Source: UBA2377 sp964525935
GTDB lineage: Bacteria; Verrucomicrobiota; Verrucomicrobiia; Opitutales; Opitutaceae
Length of the DNA stretch: 64,000 nt
Assembly (NCBI GenBank): GCA_964525935.1
Contig: CAZGJZ010000006.1
Span: 62,001 to 126,000 of the forward strand
Direction: 5' to 3'
The translations under genes and the position numbers were made by a program. This document shows positions 17,732 through 27,137 of this stretch, one piece after another. Each line of letters begins with the position of its first letter. Position 1 is the stretch's first letter. The notes below the pieces were generated by a model. The model was not told where the DNA came from. It worked only from the letters and a program-made list of their open reading frames with translations, and searched no databases.

Positions 17732-19102
17732 ATGGTGCCAAGTGTTCTGATCGTCGATGACGAGAAGCATACCCGCGAGGGTTTGCAGCAGGCGTTGGCG
17801 GATAACTTCGACGTTTCCGTGGCCGCGAGCGCTGATGAGGCGTTCAACCTCATGGATGCGCAGTCGTTTGATGTCATCCTCACCGATCTCCGCATGCCGG
17901 GCAAATCCGGTCTCAAGGTGATCGACAAGGCCCTCGCGCTGCCCAACCGCCCGGCGGTGTTGATGATGACGGCGTATGGCAACGTCGAGACCGCGGTCGA
18001 AGCGATGAAACGTGGCGCCGTGGATTTTCTCACGAAGCCGGTAAACATCGAGCGGCTGGAAGTGCTCATCCAGCGCGCGCTCAAGACCAAGACCCTCGAA
18101 GTCGAGGTGAAGCAACTGCACGAGCGGCTCGATGATCGTTTCAATTTCAACCAGATCATCGGCGGTTCCGCGAAGCTGAAGGAGGTCGTCGACCGCGTGC
18201 GCCTCGTCGCGCCGTCGAAGGCGACCATCCTTATCGACGGCGAGTCGGGCACCGGCAAGGAATTGATCGCGCAGGCCATCCATCAGGTCAGCCCGCGCGC
18301 CCGCGGTCCGTTCATCGCGGTGCACTGCGCGGCGCTCTCGGAGAATTTGCTGGAGAGCGAAATCTTCGGCCACGAAAAGGGCGCCTTTACCGGGGCGAAC
18401 GAGCGGCGCGTGGGTCGCTTCGAAATGGCGGACGGCGGCACGCTCTTCCTCGACGAGATCGGCGAAATCTCCGCGTCCACGCAGGTGAAGCTGTTGCGCT
18501 TCCTCGAAACCAAGAGCATTGAGCGCGTCGGCGGGGCCAAGCCCATCGAGCTCGACGTGCGCCTCGTAGCGGCGACCAACCGCAACCTCGAGCAGATGGT
18601 GAAGGACGGAAAATTCCGCGAGGACCTGTTCTTCCGGCTCAACGTCGTGCGCATCCATGTGCCCGCGCTGCGCGAGCGCACCGACGACGTGCCGCTGCTG
18701 CTGGCGCATTACCTGAAGTTTTTCAGCGATGAGAACAAACTGCCGCCGCTGACGCTGGAGCCCGGCGCCATCCGCACGCTGCAGGCCTATCCCTGGCCGG
18801 GTAACATCCGCGAGCTGCGCAATTTTGCCGAGAACGCCGTGGTCCTCCACCGCGGCGGCACGCTGACGGAATACGACCTTGAACCGAAGTTTCGCGGCGT
18901 GGCCGCGGCCGCGAATGGCCCGACCGGCGCGGCGCCGCTGGCCAATCCGCTTTCAGTCGAGGAAAACGAAAAGCGCCTGCTGCGCGAAGCCTTGATCAAG
19001 GCGCGCGGCAACCGCACCAAGGCCGCCGGGTTGATGGGCATCAGCCGCCGCACGCTGCATCGCAAGCTGGCGGAGTGGCCGGAACTCGACGTGACGGACT
19101 GA
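17732..19102 (+). CDS. NtrC-family sigma-54-dependent response regulator
   Basis: 456 residues. The receiver domain (1-120) has VLIVDDEKHTREG and the phospho-acceptor Asp52 in ILTDLRMPGKSG, with the Lys in DFLTKPVN. The AAA+ domain has Walker A GESGTGKELIAQAIH (Lys176), the sigma-54 contact loop GAFTGA (217-222) and LFLDEIGEI. The C-terminal Fis-type HTH is NRTKAAGLMGISRRTLHRKL. ATG 17732 is preceded by GAGGGG, one of the few good ribosome sites in the window. The stop overlaps the next gene's start by one base (TGATG). The likely sensor is the NtrB-like kinase at 10601. Because it abuts polysaccharide genes, it may control them. Confidence 0.94.
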   Translation: MVPSVLIVDDEKHTREGLQQALADNFDVSVAASADEAFNLMDAQSFDVILTDLRMPGKSGLKVIDKALALPNRPAVLMMTAYGNVETAVEAMKRGAVDFLTKPVNIERLEVLIQRALKTKTLEVEVKQLHERLDDRFNFNQIIGGSAKLKEVVDRVRLVAPSKATILIDGESGTGKELIAQAIHQVSPRARGPFIAVHCAALSENLLESEIFGHEKGAFTGANERRVGRFEMADGGTLFLDEIGEISASTQVKLLRFLETKSIERVGGAKPIELDVRLVAATNRNLEQMVKDGKFREDLFFRLNVVRIHVPALRERTDDVPLLLAHYLKFFSDENKLPPLTLEPGAIRTLQAYPWPGNIRELRNFAENAVVLHRGGTLTEYDLEPKFRGVAAAANGPTGAAPLANPLSVEENEKRLLREALIKARGNRTKAAGLMGISRRTLHRKLAEWPELDVTD

Positions 19103-20901
19103 TGAGCCGCCCGCGCACGCTGCAGGAGTTCATTCACTGGCTGGAGATGGGCGGTGGCGTTCGCCTGGTCGGACTCGGGGCGGTGTTACTCTGTGGCCTG
19201 CTGGTTTCGGCCCGCGTGGCCTGGACGCAATTTCACGGAGCGACGAACGAGGCCGTGCTGCTGCAGGCCGATGTCGGCCGGCAACTCGCGCGCGGCGCCG
19301 GCTTCACGACGCAGGTCAATTATCCGCAAACCGCCGCCTTTCTTGAAGCGCGCGGCCAGCGCTTCGATGCCAAAATCCCTTATCCGGAACTGTATCAGGC
19401 GCCACTCTACTCGGTGGTGATCGGCGGCGTGCTGGCAGTGTTGCCCGAGCGGATGCGCGAGGGTTTGTTTACCGTCCAGCCGGTGCCGCCGGATGGTTTT
19501 CGCGCGGACTATTTTTTATTGGGGCTCAACCTTGTGCTATTCTGGATCGCGGCCTGGCTCACGTATGACTTGGGCCGCCGGCTGTTCGAGCCGCGCGTGG
19601 GTTGGGTCGCGGCGCTGGCCTTGATGCTTTCGACGCCGCTCTGGAAGCAGACTGTTACGCTCAACGGCCTACCGCTGCTCATGGTGCTGGCGCTCGGTGC
19701 GTTTCGGCTTTGGTGGCAACTGGAGCAGGCGGTTGAAGCGGAGCGGCGACGTGCAGCGCTGGGCTGGGCGGCAGCGTTGGGTGCGGTTTGCGGGTTGATG
19801 TTTCTCACCGAATATTCCGCGGGCGCACTCGGCCTCGTCGCGCTAGGCTATGCGACGTGGCGGTTTTCGTCGGGGCAGCGCTGGCAGGCGCTGACGTTGA
19901 TCGTGCTGGCTTTCGCTGTCGTGGCGGGGCCCTGGGTGGTGCGTAACCTCCGTCTGACCGGCTCGCCGGTGGGCCTCGCGGTGCAAAATGTGGCGCTCAA
20001 GTTTGGCGATCCGACGGCCGAGCCGGTGAAGGTGCGCTCGGCGTTGTCGGCGAAGCTGCCCGCGCTCGATCTCAACAAGCTCGGCAACAAGACGCTCACC
20101 TCGTTGCAGGAGAACGTCACCGGGCGCCTGTGGTCGGGTGGGGCGATGTGGTTTGCGGCGTTTTTTGCGGCGGGGTGGCTTTATAAATTCCGCTCCGGCG
20201 GCGCGGACCGGCTGCGGTGGACCTTCACCGTGGCGCTCGGCGTGCTCGTGCTGGCGCAGGCCGCATGCAACTCCGGCGAGAGCGAGCGACTGCCGGTGTA
20301 TTACCTCGCGCCGCTCATCATGATCTTTGGTGCGGCGTTTTTCTTTGTGCTGTTGGGCAGTAACAACGCCCTTGCGAGCTGGCCCCGCGTGGCGGCGGCG
20401 GGCCTGCTGGCGTTGCAAGCGCTGCCCTTGGTCCACGATATCATGGAGCCGCGCCGCATCCATTTTACCTACCCGCCGTATTTCCCCGGGTTGCTCATGG
20501 GCATGGGTGACGAGTTGGACCGGCGCGACGCGACGGGACGGTTTGGCCTCATGGCGGACGTGCCGGCGGGTGTGGCATGGTATGGCGACCACCGGGTTTG
20601 GGCGCAGCCGGAGAAAATGCGCGATTTTTACGCCATCACGCTGGAGCAATCGATCGGCGAGCTGTTGCTTACGCCACAGACCCTGGACCGGCCGTTTTTC
20701 TCGGAACTCGCTGCGACGCAAGGCGAGGGAGCTGATCCGAAGGCTGCCGGGGTGGGGCGCTTCGGCGATTGGGGCCGGGTTTATGCGGGTCTCTTCAACG
20801 GCGCCTTGCCGCGTGATTTTCCGCTGCGCAATCCGCAGCGCCTGAGCGAAAATCTTTACGTGCTTTTCGACCCTTTACTGCCGCCCGCCCGGGGAAAGTA
20901 A
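19102..20901 (+). CDS. Multi-pass membrane protein, GT-C glycosyltransferase-like
   Basis: 599 residues. There is an N-terminal membrane helix (LVGLGAVLLCGLLVSARVAW) and about nine further hydrophobic segments, for example YFLLGLNLVLFWIAAWLTY, VGWVAALALMLS and ALTLIVLAFAVVAGPWVV, followed by a soluble C-terminal part. The first loop reads ATNEAVLLQADVGRQLARGA, in the place where ArnT/PMT-type GT-C enzymes have their acidic DE pair. Here it is NE, so activity is uncertain. Such enzymes transfer sugars from lipid carriers on the outer face of the membrane. It overlaps the regulator by one base, suggesting an operon with it. Confidence 0.72.
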   Translation: MSRPRTLQEFIHWLEMGGGVRLVGLGAVLLCGLLVSARVAWTQFHGATNEAVLLQADVGRQLARGAGFTTQVNYPQTAAFLEARGQRFDAKIPYPELYQAPLYSVVIGGVLAVLPERMREGLFTVQPVPPDGFRADYFLLGLNLVLFWIAAWLTYDLGRRLFEPRVGWVAALALMLSTPLWKQTVTLNGLPLLMVLALGAFRLWWQLEQAVEAERRRAALGWAAALGAVCGLMFLTEYSAGALGLVALGYATWRFSSGQRWQALTLIVLAFAVVAGPWVVRNLRLTGSPVGLAVQNVALKFGDPTAEPVKVRSALSAKLPALDLNKLGNKTLTSLQENVTGRLWSGGAMWFAAFFAAGWLYKFRSGGADRLRWTFTVALGVLVLAQAACNSGESERLPVYYLAPLIMIFGAAFFFVLLGSNNALASWPRVAAAGLLALQALPLVHDIMEPRRIHFTYPPYFPGLLMGMGDELDRRDATGRFGLMADVPAGVAWYGDHRVWAQPEKMRDFYAITLEQSIGELLLTPQTLDRPFFSELAATQGEGADPKAAGVGRFGDWGRVYAGLFNGALPRDFPLRNPQRLSENLYVLFDPLLPPARGK

Positions 20902-20948
20902 TTGCCTAAGCAAGGCCTCGTCTCCAGTAGTTTGCATCTCCTTTGCCC

Positions 20949-22124
20949 ATGAAGCTACTCCATGCGTTTCCGCTTATTTTTACGGTGTTGGTGGTTCCGG
21001 CGTGGGCGGTGTATGCGCCGATCCCTGAACAGGAGCAGGGCAAGGATTTCACCGGCACGGTCCGTGCGGGTGTTTCGCACGACAGTAATATCTTCGGCGC
21101 TTCGACGGGTGCCATCAGTAGCACGGTTTATACGGTTGCGCCTTCCTTCAAATACAACGGTTCGGTGAGCGACCAGACATTCGTCTCGGCCGGCTATGCG
21201 CTGACGCTCGACCATTTTGAGAACCGTCCCGGCGACAAGACCCTGGACAGCCATGATTTCAACGCGCGACTGGCCCACTCGTTCACCTCGGCCACCAGCA
21301 TCGATCTCAGCGACAACTTCACCATCAGCCGGAATCCCGAGTCCCTGCTCGCCGGCGTGCCGCTGAACACCGACCAGTCTTTCAAGCGCAACCAGTTCGA
21401 CGCCCGTGTGCAGACCAACGCTGGTGAAAAGACTGCCATCACGGGGAAATTTCGCACGATCCGCTTCGACTACGATAATCCCACGCTGGCCAACAGCCTC
21501 GACCGCACCGAAAACCTGCTCGGCCTCGAGGCCAGCCATGCGGTGCTGCCTGAGCTGAAACTGACCGGCGAATACCGCGTGCAACAGATCGACTACCGCT
21601 CGGCCGGCGCGCTCAAGGACAAGGATTCCCAATTTCTCATCGGTGGTTTCGATTACGCGCTCGCCCGCAAGGTGACTGCGACCGGCCGCGTCGGCTACGA
21701 ATGGCGCGAACGCGAAGGCGCCCCCGACGATGGTGCGCCGTATGCGGAGTTTTCGACCAAGCTCGATTACGCGACGAAATCCTATCTCTCGGCCGGTTAC
21801 GTCCACACCTTCGAGGAATCCTCCGATGTCACGAAATACACCGACAGTGAGGTGAACCGCCTCTTCGTGAATGTGCAGCATTCGCTCAGCGCCCTCGTTG
21901 TCGCCTCCGTCTCCGTCACGTATGAGCCCTCGACCTTGCAGGCCCGCACGGGCTTCGTGGATGTCGACGAGCGCACCACGCGTTTTGGCGCCGGCCTCAC
22001 TTATCTGCCGACGGCCCACTGGTCGGTTTCGGCGACTTTTGACCACGACCGCGTCAAGTCCGACGACGTCGCGCGCGGGCAAAAGCGCGACCGCTACGGG
22101 ATCAACGCGGCGTTCTCGTTCTGA
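20949..22124 (+). CDS. Outer-membrane beta-barrel protein (polysaccharide-locus type)
   Basis: 391 residues with a signal peptide (MKLLHAFPLIFTVLVVPAWA). The mature part begins with FTGTVRAGVSHDSNIFGAST, a pattern typical of beta-barrels found in exopolysaccharide clusters, then alternates hydrophobic and polar residues throughout and ends in Phe (GINAAFSF), the usual assembly signal for outer-membrane proteins. It probably forms an export pore or accessory barrel. It shares this architecture with the protein at 30358-31503. The Wzz/BY-kinase gene follows 29 bases later. Confidence 0.8.
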   Translation: MKLLHAFPLIFTVLVVPAWAVYAPIPEQEQGKDFTGTVRAGVSHDSNIFGASTGAISSTVYTVAPSFKYNGSVSDQTFVSAGYALTLDHFENRPGDKTLDSHDFNARLAHSFTSATSIDLSDNFTISRNPESLLAGVPLNTDQSFKRNQFDARVQTNAGEKTAITGKFRTIRFDYDNPTLANSLDRTENLLGLEASHAVLPELKLTGEYRVQQIDYRSAGALKDKDSQFLIGGFDYALARKVTATGRVGYEWREREGAPDDGAPYAEFSTKLDYATKSYLSAGYVHTFEESSDVTKYTDSEVNRLFVNVQHSLSALVVASVSVTYEPSTLQARTGFVDVDERTTRFGAGLTYLPTAHWSVSATFDHDRVKSDDVARGQKRDRYGINAAFSF

Positions 22125-22153
22125 GCCGCGCGGCGCCCTCGCTCCCGCAACTC

Positions 22154-24316
22154 ATGGCCGCTTTTTCCGCCAGCAAGGAAACCGCCTCCCTCGCTGATCT
22201 CCTGCAGATCCTTCGGCTGCGCAAGGCGCTGATCGCGCTCATCCTCGGCCTTGTGTTGGTGACGACGGTGGCGGTCACCGCCTTCCTCCCGCGCTGGTAT
22301 CTCGCGACGACCAAGATCCGGGTCGAGAAACCCGAGGGCGAAGTGAAGCTCTTTCAGGCGCAGAGTTCGAATTACTACGATCCGTATTTCCTGCAGGATC
22401 AGTTCAAGATCATCCAGTCGGAGAAGATCATCTATCCGGTGATCCAGAACCTCGATCTCAACAACCGCCTTGCGGGCATGCTCGGCTTCAACGGCACGCT
22501 GCCCAACTCGATCACCTACGAATATCTCGTGCGCAAGATGATCCAGGTCGAGTCGCCGCGCGCCTCGTCGCTGATCGAGATCAACGTTTACGCGCAGGAT
22601 GCCCGGCTGGCCGCGCTGATCGCCAACGAGATCGCCCGCGTTTATTCCGAGGACCGTATCGCCCTGGCCACCTCCGAGCAGCGCGAGGGTCTGGCCCAGC
22701 TCAAGAAGGAGCTCGATGCGCAGGAGCGCCTCGTCATCGCGCAACGCGACGCCGTGGAAAAACTGCGCAAGGACCTCAATATCTCCGGCGTCGACCTTAA
22801 CGCCCGCTACAACGACATGGAGATCGAGACGCTGCGCCAGATGCAGAACTCGCTCATCGCCCTCAGCGTCGACGCCATCGGCCGCAAGACGCGCTGGGAA
22901 CGGTTCCGCAGCATCCCGCCCGAGGATCGCGTCAGCTTGGTGAACTCCGAGCTCATCCAGGATCCGAACATCCAGAATCTCCAACAGGCCTACCTGCTCG
23001 CCGACCAGACCGTGAGCAAACTGAAGTCGCGGCTCGGTGCGGCGCATCCCGAGTTGATTTCGGCCGAGGATAACCGCCGCACGATCAAGGAGCAGCTCGA
23101 CTCGCTCCTGCGTGGTTACGAAAGCTCGCTGGAAATTTCCTATAACGAAGCCGAGGCCCGCGTCAGCGAACTGCGGAAGCAACTCGGCCAGGCCAAGGTC
23201 GATCAGATTCTCTCGGCGCGCGACCGCATGCGTCCGTTTGAGGAAGCCGCGCAGAAACTCGATGACGAGACCCGCCTCTCAACGACGCTCAAGCTCACGT
23301 TGCGCCAGCGGGAAATCGATTTTCAGGTCCCGAAGCGCACCATCGAAATCCTCAATACCGCCGAGCCCGCGCTTCGCCCCAGCAAGCCAAATTGGCTGCT
23401 GAATATCGCCTTCGCGATCGTGCTCGGCCTGCTGCTCGGGGTGGGCGTCGCCATCCTGATGGAGTATTTTGACACCAGTTTCCGCAACGTCGCCGACGTG
23501 GAGACGAAGTTGAAACTGCCCGCGCTGGGCGTCATCCCCTTTACGCGCACCCCACTCGATCAAAGCGGAGACGATCCGGCGGAGGAGGAACCGTTCCGCG
23601 TGCTTCACACCAACCTGAACCTTGCGCTCAAGCCCGGCCAGCCGAGCACGCTGATGTTGTTTTCCGCCGGCCCCGGTGAAGGTAAATCGACGACGCTCTT
23701 CCGTCTCACGCGCGTGATGGCGGCCGGCGGCGAACGGGTGATCTTGATTGATTCCGACTTGCGCCGTCCGACGCAGCACCGCCTCGCGCAACGTCCCAAG
23801 GAGCCGGGTCTGAGCGACCTGCTCATGGGCAAGAAAACCTTCGACGAAGTGGTCCAGCGCGGGATCGCGCCCAACCTCGACTTTATCCCCAGTGGCTCCG
23901 CCGGCGGATTTGCCCTCAGCCTGCTCTACGTGAACCGGCTGCGTGAATTCATCGCGAGCCTGCGTGGCAGTTACGACAAGATCATCTTCGATTCGCCGCC
24001 GATCATCGGCGTGAGTGACGCGTCGGTGCTCGCCAGTGTGGTCGATGGCGCGATTTTGCTCATCCAGCACCGGCGTAATCCGCAGAGCATGGTGGTGCGC
24101 GCACAGCAGATCGTGGAGTCGATCAAGACGCCGTTGCTTGGCGTGGTGCTCAACCAGGTGCCGACCGGCACCGGCGAGGACTACGGCTACTACACGAGCA
24201 ATTATTCGTATTACAGCGAGAGTGGTAAAAAGGGCCGGCGTTCCAGCGGCAAAGGCGGCAGTGGCGGCGATCACCTTGTTTTGTCCGAACCAGAATCACC
24301 TGATAAAAAATCCTAA
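22154..24316 (+). CDS. Wzz-type polysaccharide co-polymerase fused to BY-kinase
   Basis: 720 residues. Membrane segments lie near residues 27-48 and 413-434, with a long coiled-coil-rich periplasmic part between them (Wzz domain, chain-length control). The cytoplasmic bacterial tyrosine kinase domain has Walker A SAGPGEGKSTTLF (Lys511), Walker A' VILIDSDLRRPTQH and Walker B KIIFDSPPIIGVSDAS. The C-terminal tyrosine cluster EDYGYYTSNYSYYSESG is the autophosphorylation tail. The tail ends in a Lys/Ser/Gly-rich stretch. It probably forms an export unit with the preceding beta-barrel. A second copy of this family is at 27391-29595. Confidence 0.92.
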   Translation: MAAFSASKETASLADLLQILRLRKALIALILGLVLVTTVAVTAFLPRWYLATTKIRVEKPEGEVKLFQAQSSNYYDPYFLQDQFKIIQSEKIIYPVIQNLDLNNRLAGMLGFNGTLPNSITYEYLVRKMIQVESPRASSLIEINVYAQDARLAALIANEIARVYSEDRIALATSEQREGLAQLKKELDAQERLVIAQRDAVEKLRKDLNISGVDLNARYNDMEIETLRQMQNSLIALSVDAIGRKTRWERFRSIPPEDRVSLVNSELIQDPNIQNLQQAYLLADQTVSKLKSRLGAAHPELISAEDNRRTIKEQLDSLLRGYESSLEISYNEAEARVSELRKQLGQAKVDQILSARDRMRPFEEAAQKLDDETRLSTTLKLTLRQREIDFQVPKRTIEILNTAEPALRPSKPNWLLNIAFAIVLGLLLGVGVAILMEYFDTSFRNVADVETKLKLPALGVIPFTRTPLDQSGDDPAEEEPFRVLHTNLNLALKPGQPSTLMLFSAGPGEGKSTTLFRLTRVMAAGGERVILIDSDLRRPTQHRLAQRPKEPGLSDLLMGKKTFDEVVQRGIAPNLDFIPSGSAGGFALSLLYVNRLREFIASLRGSYDKIIFDSPPIIGVSDASVLASVVDGAILLIQHRRNPQSMVVRAQQIVESIKTPLLGVVLNQVPTGTGEDYGYYTSNYSYYSESGKKGRRSSGKGGSGGDHLVLSEPESPDKKS

Positions 24317-24336
24317 ACCCGAACCGCACTCCCCCC

Positions 24337-25203
24337 ATGCGTGTTTCCCGGCTGTGTTTCCTGCTGCTGCTTGGCGCGTCGTTCGCGCGCGGAGAGATCC
24401 GCATCGTAGGCAGCGATCTCCTTGGACCGACTCTGCCCGCGACAGTGCAAGCCTACGCCGGGCGGAACGAACTCAACCTCACGGTGAAACTCACCGGCAG
24501 TCATGCCGGCTGGGAAGAGTTGCAAGCGGGCCGCGCTGACCTCGCGTTGCTGAGTTTCCCGCCCGGCGAGTCGTTGCCCGGGTCGCCCTATCACTGCGTG
24601 CCGCTGGCTTATCACACCGCCATGGTGCTCGTGTCAGCAGCGCTGCCGCTGGAGCAAATTTCTTTTGGCCAGCTCGCGGGAATTTTTGGTCCAACGGGCC
24701 CGGCGGATTTTCGGCGTTGGGGTGATCTCGGCCTGACGGGCGAATGGACGGCACACCCGATTTCGCCGTTCGCGCTGAAGTCGCGGGTGGCGCTCGCGCC
24801 GGCGGTTTTCCGGCACGAGGTCTTGGCTGACGCCGCGCTGCGGCCGGGCGTAGTTGAGTTGGACTCGGTGGACGCTTTGGTGCGCCAGTTCACGAATCTG
24901 GAAGGCGCGATCGGCCTCGCCGCCGCACTGCCACCGGGCAGCGAAGGCGTGAAGGCGCTTCCCGTGGCCCGTGACGCCGGGGTCGCCGCTTGCGCGCCGA
25001 CGCCGGAAAATGTGCATCGCGGTGACTATCCGCTGCGGTGGCCGGTGTATCTCGTCTTTCGCCGTGCGGACGTCTCCCGCCTGTTTGCGCTGTTGCGTTA
25101 TTTGCAAGGGGACGAGGTGGCGGGGAATTTGGGCGCCGCAGGCTTGATGCCGGTGCCGCAGGAGGTGCGGAACGGGCAAATTTTTGATTTGGAGCAGCTT
25201 TAA
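24337..25203 (+). CDS. PstS-like periplasmic substrate-binding protein
   Basis: 288 residues with a signal peptide (MRVSRLCFLLLLGASFARG). The mature protein begins EIRIVGSDLLGPTLPATVQA, then LTGSHAGWEELQAGRADLAL, and later LEQISFGQLAGIFG, RADVSRLFALLRYLQGDEVA. These follow the order of the PBP-like_2 (phosphate-binding, PstS) fold. The phosphate-loop residues are not clearly conserved. No ABC permease or ATPase for phosphate is nearby, and the gene sits 20 bases after the BY-kinase, so a role in the polysaccharide system or in sensing is more likely than classic uptake. Confidence 0.72.
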   Translation: MRVSRLCFLLLLGASFARGEIRIVGSDLLGPTLPATVQAYAGRNELNLTVKLTGSHAGWEELQAGRADLALLSFPPGESLPGSPYHCVPLAYHTAMVLVSAALPLEQISFGQLAGIFGPTGPADFRRWGDLGLTGEWTAHPISPFALKSRVALAPAVFRHEVLADAALRPGVVELDSVDALVRQFTNLEGAIGLAAALPPGSEGVKALPVARDAGVAACAPTPENVHRGDYPLRWPVYLVFRRADVSRLFALLRYLQGDEVAGNLGAAGLMPVPQEVRNGQIFDLEQL

Positions 25204-25212
25204 AAATAGCTG

Positions 25213-25240
25213 TTGACGAAGACGTTTTCGGGCCTACTTC
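25213..25240 (+). promoter_or_regulatory. Likely promoter of tRNA-Gly
   Basis: TTGACG (25213-25218), 16-base spacer, TACTTC (25235-25240); the tRNA starts 14 bases further on. The -35 fits well and the -10 only moderately. Confidence 0.45.
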
Positions 25241-25254
25241 TAGCACCCTGCTCT

Positions 25255-25330
<76 letters not shown>

Positions 25331-25338
25331 TTTCGAAA

Positions 25339-25373
25339 ATCCCGCCCGGAAGAAACTCCGGGCGGGATTTTTC
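25339..25373 (+). terminator. Intrinsic terminator after tRNA-Gly
   Basis: ATCCCGCCCGGA (25339-25350), loop AGAAAC, TCCGGGCGGGAT (25357-25368), then a T run. This is a perfect 12-bp stem. Confidence 0.93.
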
Positions 25374-25695
25374 TATATCCTGGCTCAGTGTGTTTTGCGT
25401 GATTTTGGGTTTCCCCCGTTTGGTGGAAGGTCTCCCGAAATACAGGCAATTTGAGTAAATTCTGCAGAATGAGTGCGTCTCTTGGTGCACACCTGAGGGG
25501 GCTTCAGAAGCAAAGACGGAAGAGGGGCCGCCTCTCACCTTGTATGCTCGCTTGGATCTGATCCGATATCTGTTTAAAATAAGACAACGGCTTGAACGAT
25601 GGTGATATCGTCTACCGACGGATAACCCCAAAGACTGGGCGCAATGACCACTGCGCCATGAATTTCTCGAATGCTCTAGCGGGTTTTTACGTGTT
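25374..25695. other. Gap between tRNA-Gly and the polysaccharide block, no gene supported
   Basis: About 320 bases, visibly richer in A/T than the neighbouring genes. I found no reading frame with convincing family motifs. A short minus-strand stretch near 25676-25578 reads REIHGAVVIAPSLWGYPSVD and looks protein-like, but it is too short and unanchored to call. No second copy of the tRNA 3' end, as expected of an integration site, was seen. Confidence 0.45.
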
Positions 25696-26925
25696 CTAAC
25701 GCGATTGAACCGGCTCTGCCCGCAGTGGCAGTCCACAAAGGCGCAGTTCGGAGCGAATGGCGGCACAGAATGCCTCCGGGGAGTATTTCAGGCCGCGGCT
25801 GCGTGCCTGGGCATGGAGTTCGCTGGCAAGTTCCGGTGACGACCAGATGGCATGGAGCCGCCGCGCTCCGTCCTCCACGTCAACGTAGGTCTGACGCCGG
25901 TCTTCCACAATTCCCGGCGGACCGCCTGAGTCATGCACCAGCACGACGCAGCCGGCGGTCATCAACTCCGCTACCGCGATGCCGAAATGTTCGTCCACCA
26001 TGGCATGGAGACCGAAACGGCATTGGCCCGCGAGTTGGTTGATCTGCGCCCAACCCAGGTTCTCGTGCCATTGGATCCAACCCTTGTTCGCGGACAACTC
26101 GGCTAACATCTTGCGATCAGGCGCCGGCTCATCCCAGAAACCCACCAAGTCCAGTTCCAAGTCCCGGGCACCCAGTTCGCGAGCCCGCTCCACTATGCGG
26201 ATGGCCACGTCAATGCGTTTATACGTTACCCATCGTCCCAGCATGATGACGCGGGGTTTTCGTTCCGACCAGGCCAGTCCCGGTGAGAACGGCGGCACCG
26301 GAGGGGGGATCACTCGCGCAACTTCAGTCCCTCCTTCCCGCAGGCGATCAGCCGTCCAAGACGAATTTGCCGCGACCCGATGGCAGGACAGCGGCAATCC
26401 CTTCGATAGGCCGAAACGGGCGGACAGCTCTTGCGTGCAGCGGAACAACCTCCTCCGCCACCAAGGCCAGCCCGGAGGGGGCTCCAACCGGATCCTGGCT
26501 GGAAAGTGCACATACTGCCAGCCGCGCCTGGGCAGGTAAGCCTCATTGCAGGTGCTTAGCCAAAGAACCGGCCGATATTTGCGATCGATCCTATTCAGTT
26601 CCCTCATCAGGAGTGAATGAGCCATTAAACGCGCATGACGGCCGAACAGCCGGCGGAATTGTTGCAGTCTCCACGAAGGCAATACTATCTCACGAGGTGG
26701 ATTTTGGGCGATGTGAGTCGAAAAACGCCTGTCAACATGAGCAATGTCGGGCGCCTTGTCGGACCATAGCACACAGTCGCACTCTTCGAGGACAGTTTGA
26801 AGAATCCACGCCCCCACCATCTCGCCGCCGCCCAAGCCCAGCCCGAACCAAGGATGGTAGATGCACACGAGAGGGCGTGCCGAATCCGCGTCAACTCCCT
26901 CTGTTTGGACAGTTGCATCAGCCAT
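25696..26925 (-). CDS. Glycosyltransferase, family 4-like
   Basis: 409 residues from ATG 26925; a TTG at 26961 is a possible longer start. GT-B fold: the N-terminal half has LVCIYHPWFGLGLGGGEMVG with the glycine-rich acceptor loop. The C-terminal half has PRVIMLGRWVTYKRIDVAI, then the donor-binding motif EHFGIAVAELMTAGCVVLVH followed by DSGGPPGIV, the E-X7-E-like element of GT4 enzymes. It resembles ALG11-type mannosyltransferases, but donor and acceptor are unknown. It is the last gene of the minus-strand block, separated from the next by a 430-base gap holding a pseudogene. Confidence 0.87.
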   Translation of the reverse strand: MADATVQTEGVDADSARPLVCIYHPWFGLGLGGGEMVGAWILQTVLEECDCVLWSDKAPDIAHVDRRFSTHIAQNPPREIVLPSWRLQQFRRLFGRHARLMAHSLLMRELNRIDRKYRPVLWLSTCNEAYLPRRGWQYVHFPARIRLEPPPGWPWWRRRLFRCTQELSARFGLSKGLPLSCHRVAANSSWTADRLREGGTEVARVIPPPVPPFSPGLAWSERKPRVIMLGRWVTYKRIDVAIRIVERARELGARDLELDLVGFWDEPAPDRKMLAELSANKGWIQWHENLGWAQINQLAGQCRFGLHAMVDEHFGIAVAELMTAGCVVLVHDSGGPPGIVEDRRQTYVDVEDGARRLHAIWSSPELASELHAQARSRGLKYSPEAFCAAIRSELRLCGLPLRAEPVQSR

Positions 26926-27137
26926 CGTTTGAAAGAAATGCCACCGTCTTCTTCCGATCAAGCCTCACTTGCGACACCCCGGCTTTCGGTGTTCAGGCCG
27001 CCGGACCACTATGGGGCCTCAGGTAACCGCGTAGTGCATCGAAGATGCATGCAGATCGCGAGTTCTTCGGAGCACCGCGTGGATGCCATCAACCCCGCCA
27101 ATGATTTTATGTTCAGATGCCTCCGAAGGATTTTAAG
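26926..27137. other. Intergenic stretch with no supported gene
   Basis: About 210 bases upstream of the glycosyltransferase and downstream of the GHMP-kinase remnant. Short frames exist on both strands but carry no recognisable motif. It may contain the glycosyltransferase promoter; none is clear. Confidence 0.4.

Noticed and set aside
25578..25676. Minus-strand peptide REIHGAVVIAPSLWGYPSVD
   Set aside because: It looks protein-like, but it is only about 33 codons, has an in-frame stop just upstream, no start codon, and no family I can name. Recorded only as a possible gene remnant.
26283..27026. Plus-strand frame opposite the glycosyltransferase and the gap
   Set aside because: The Arg/Ser-rich product has no motif, and most of it lies antisense to a clear GT4 gene.
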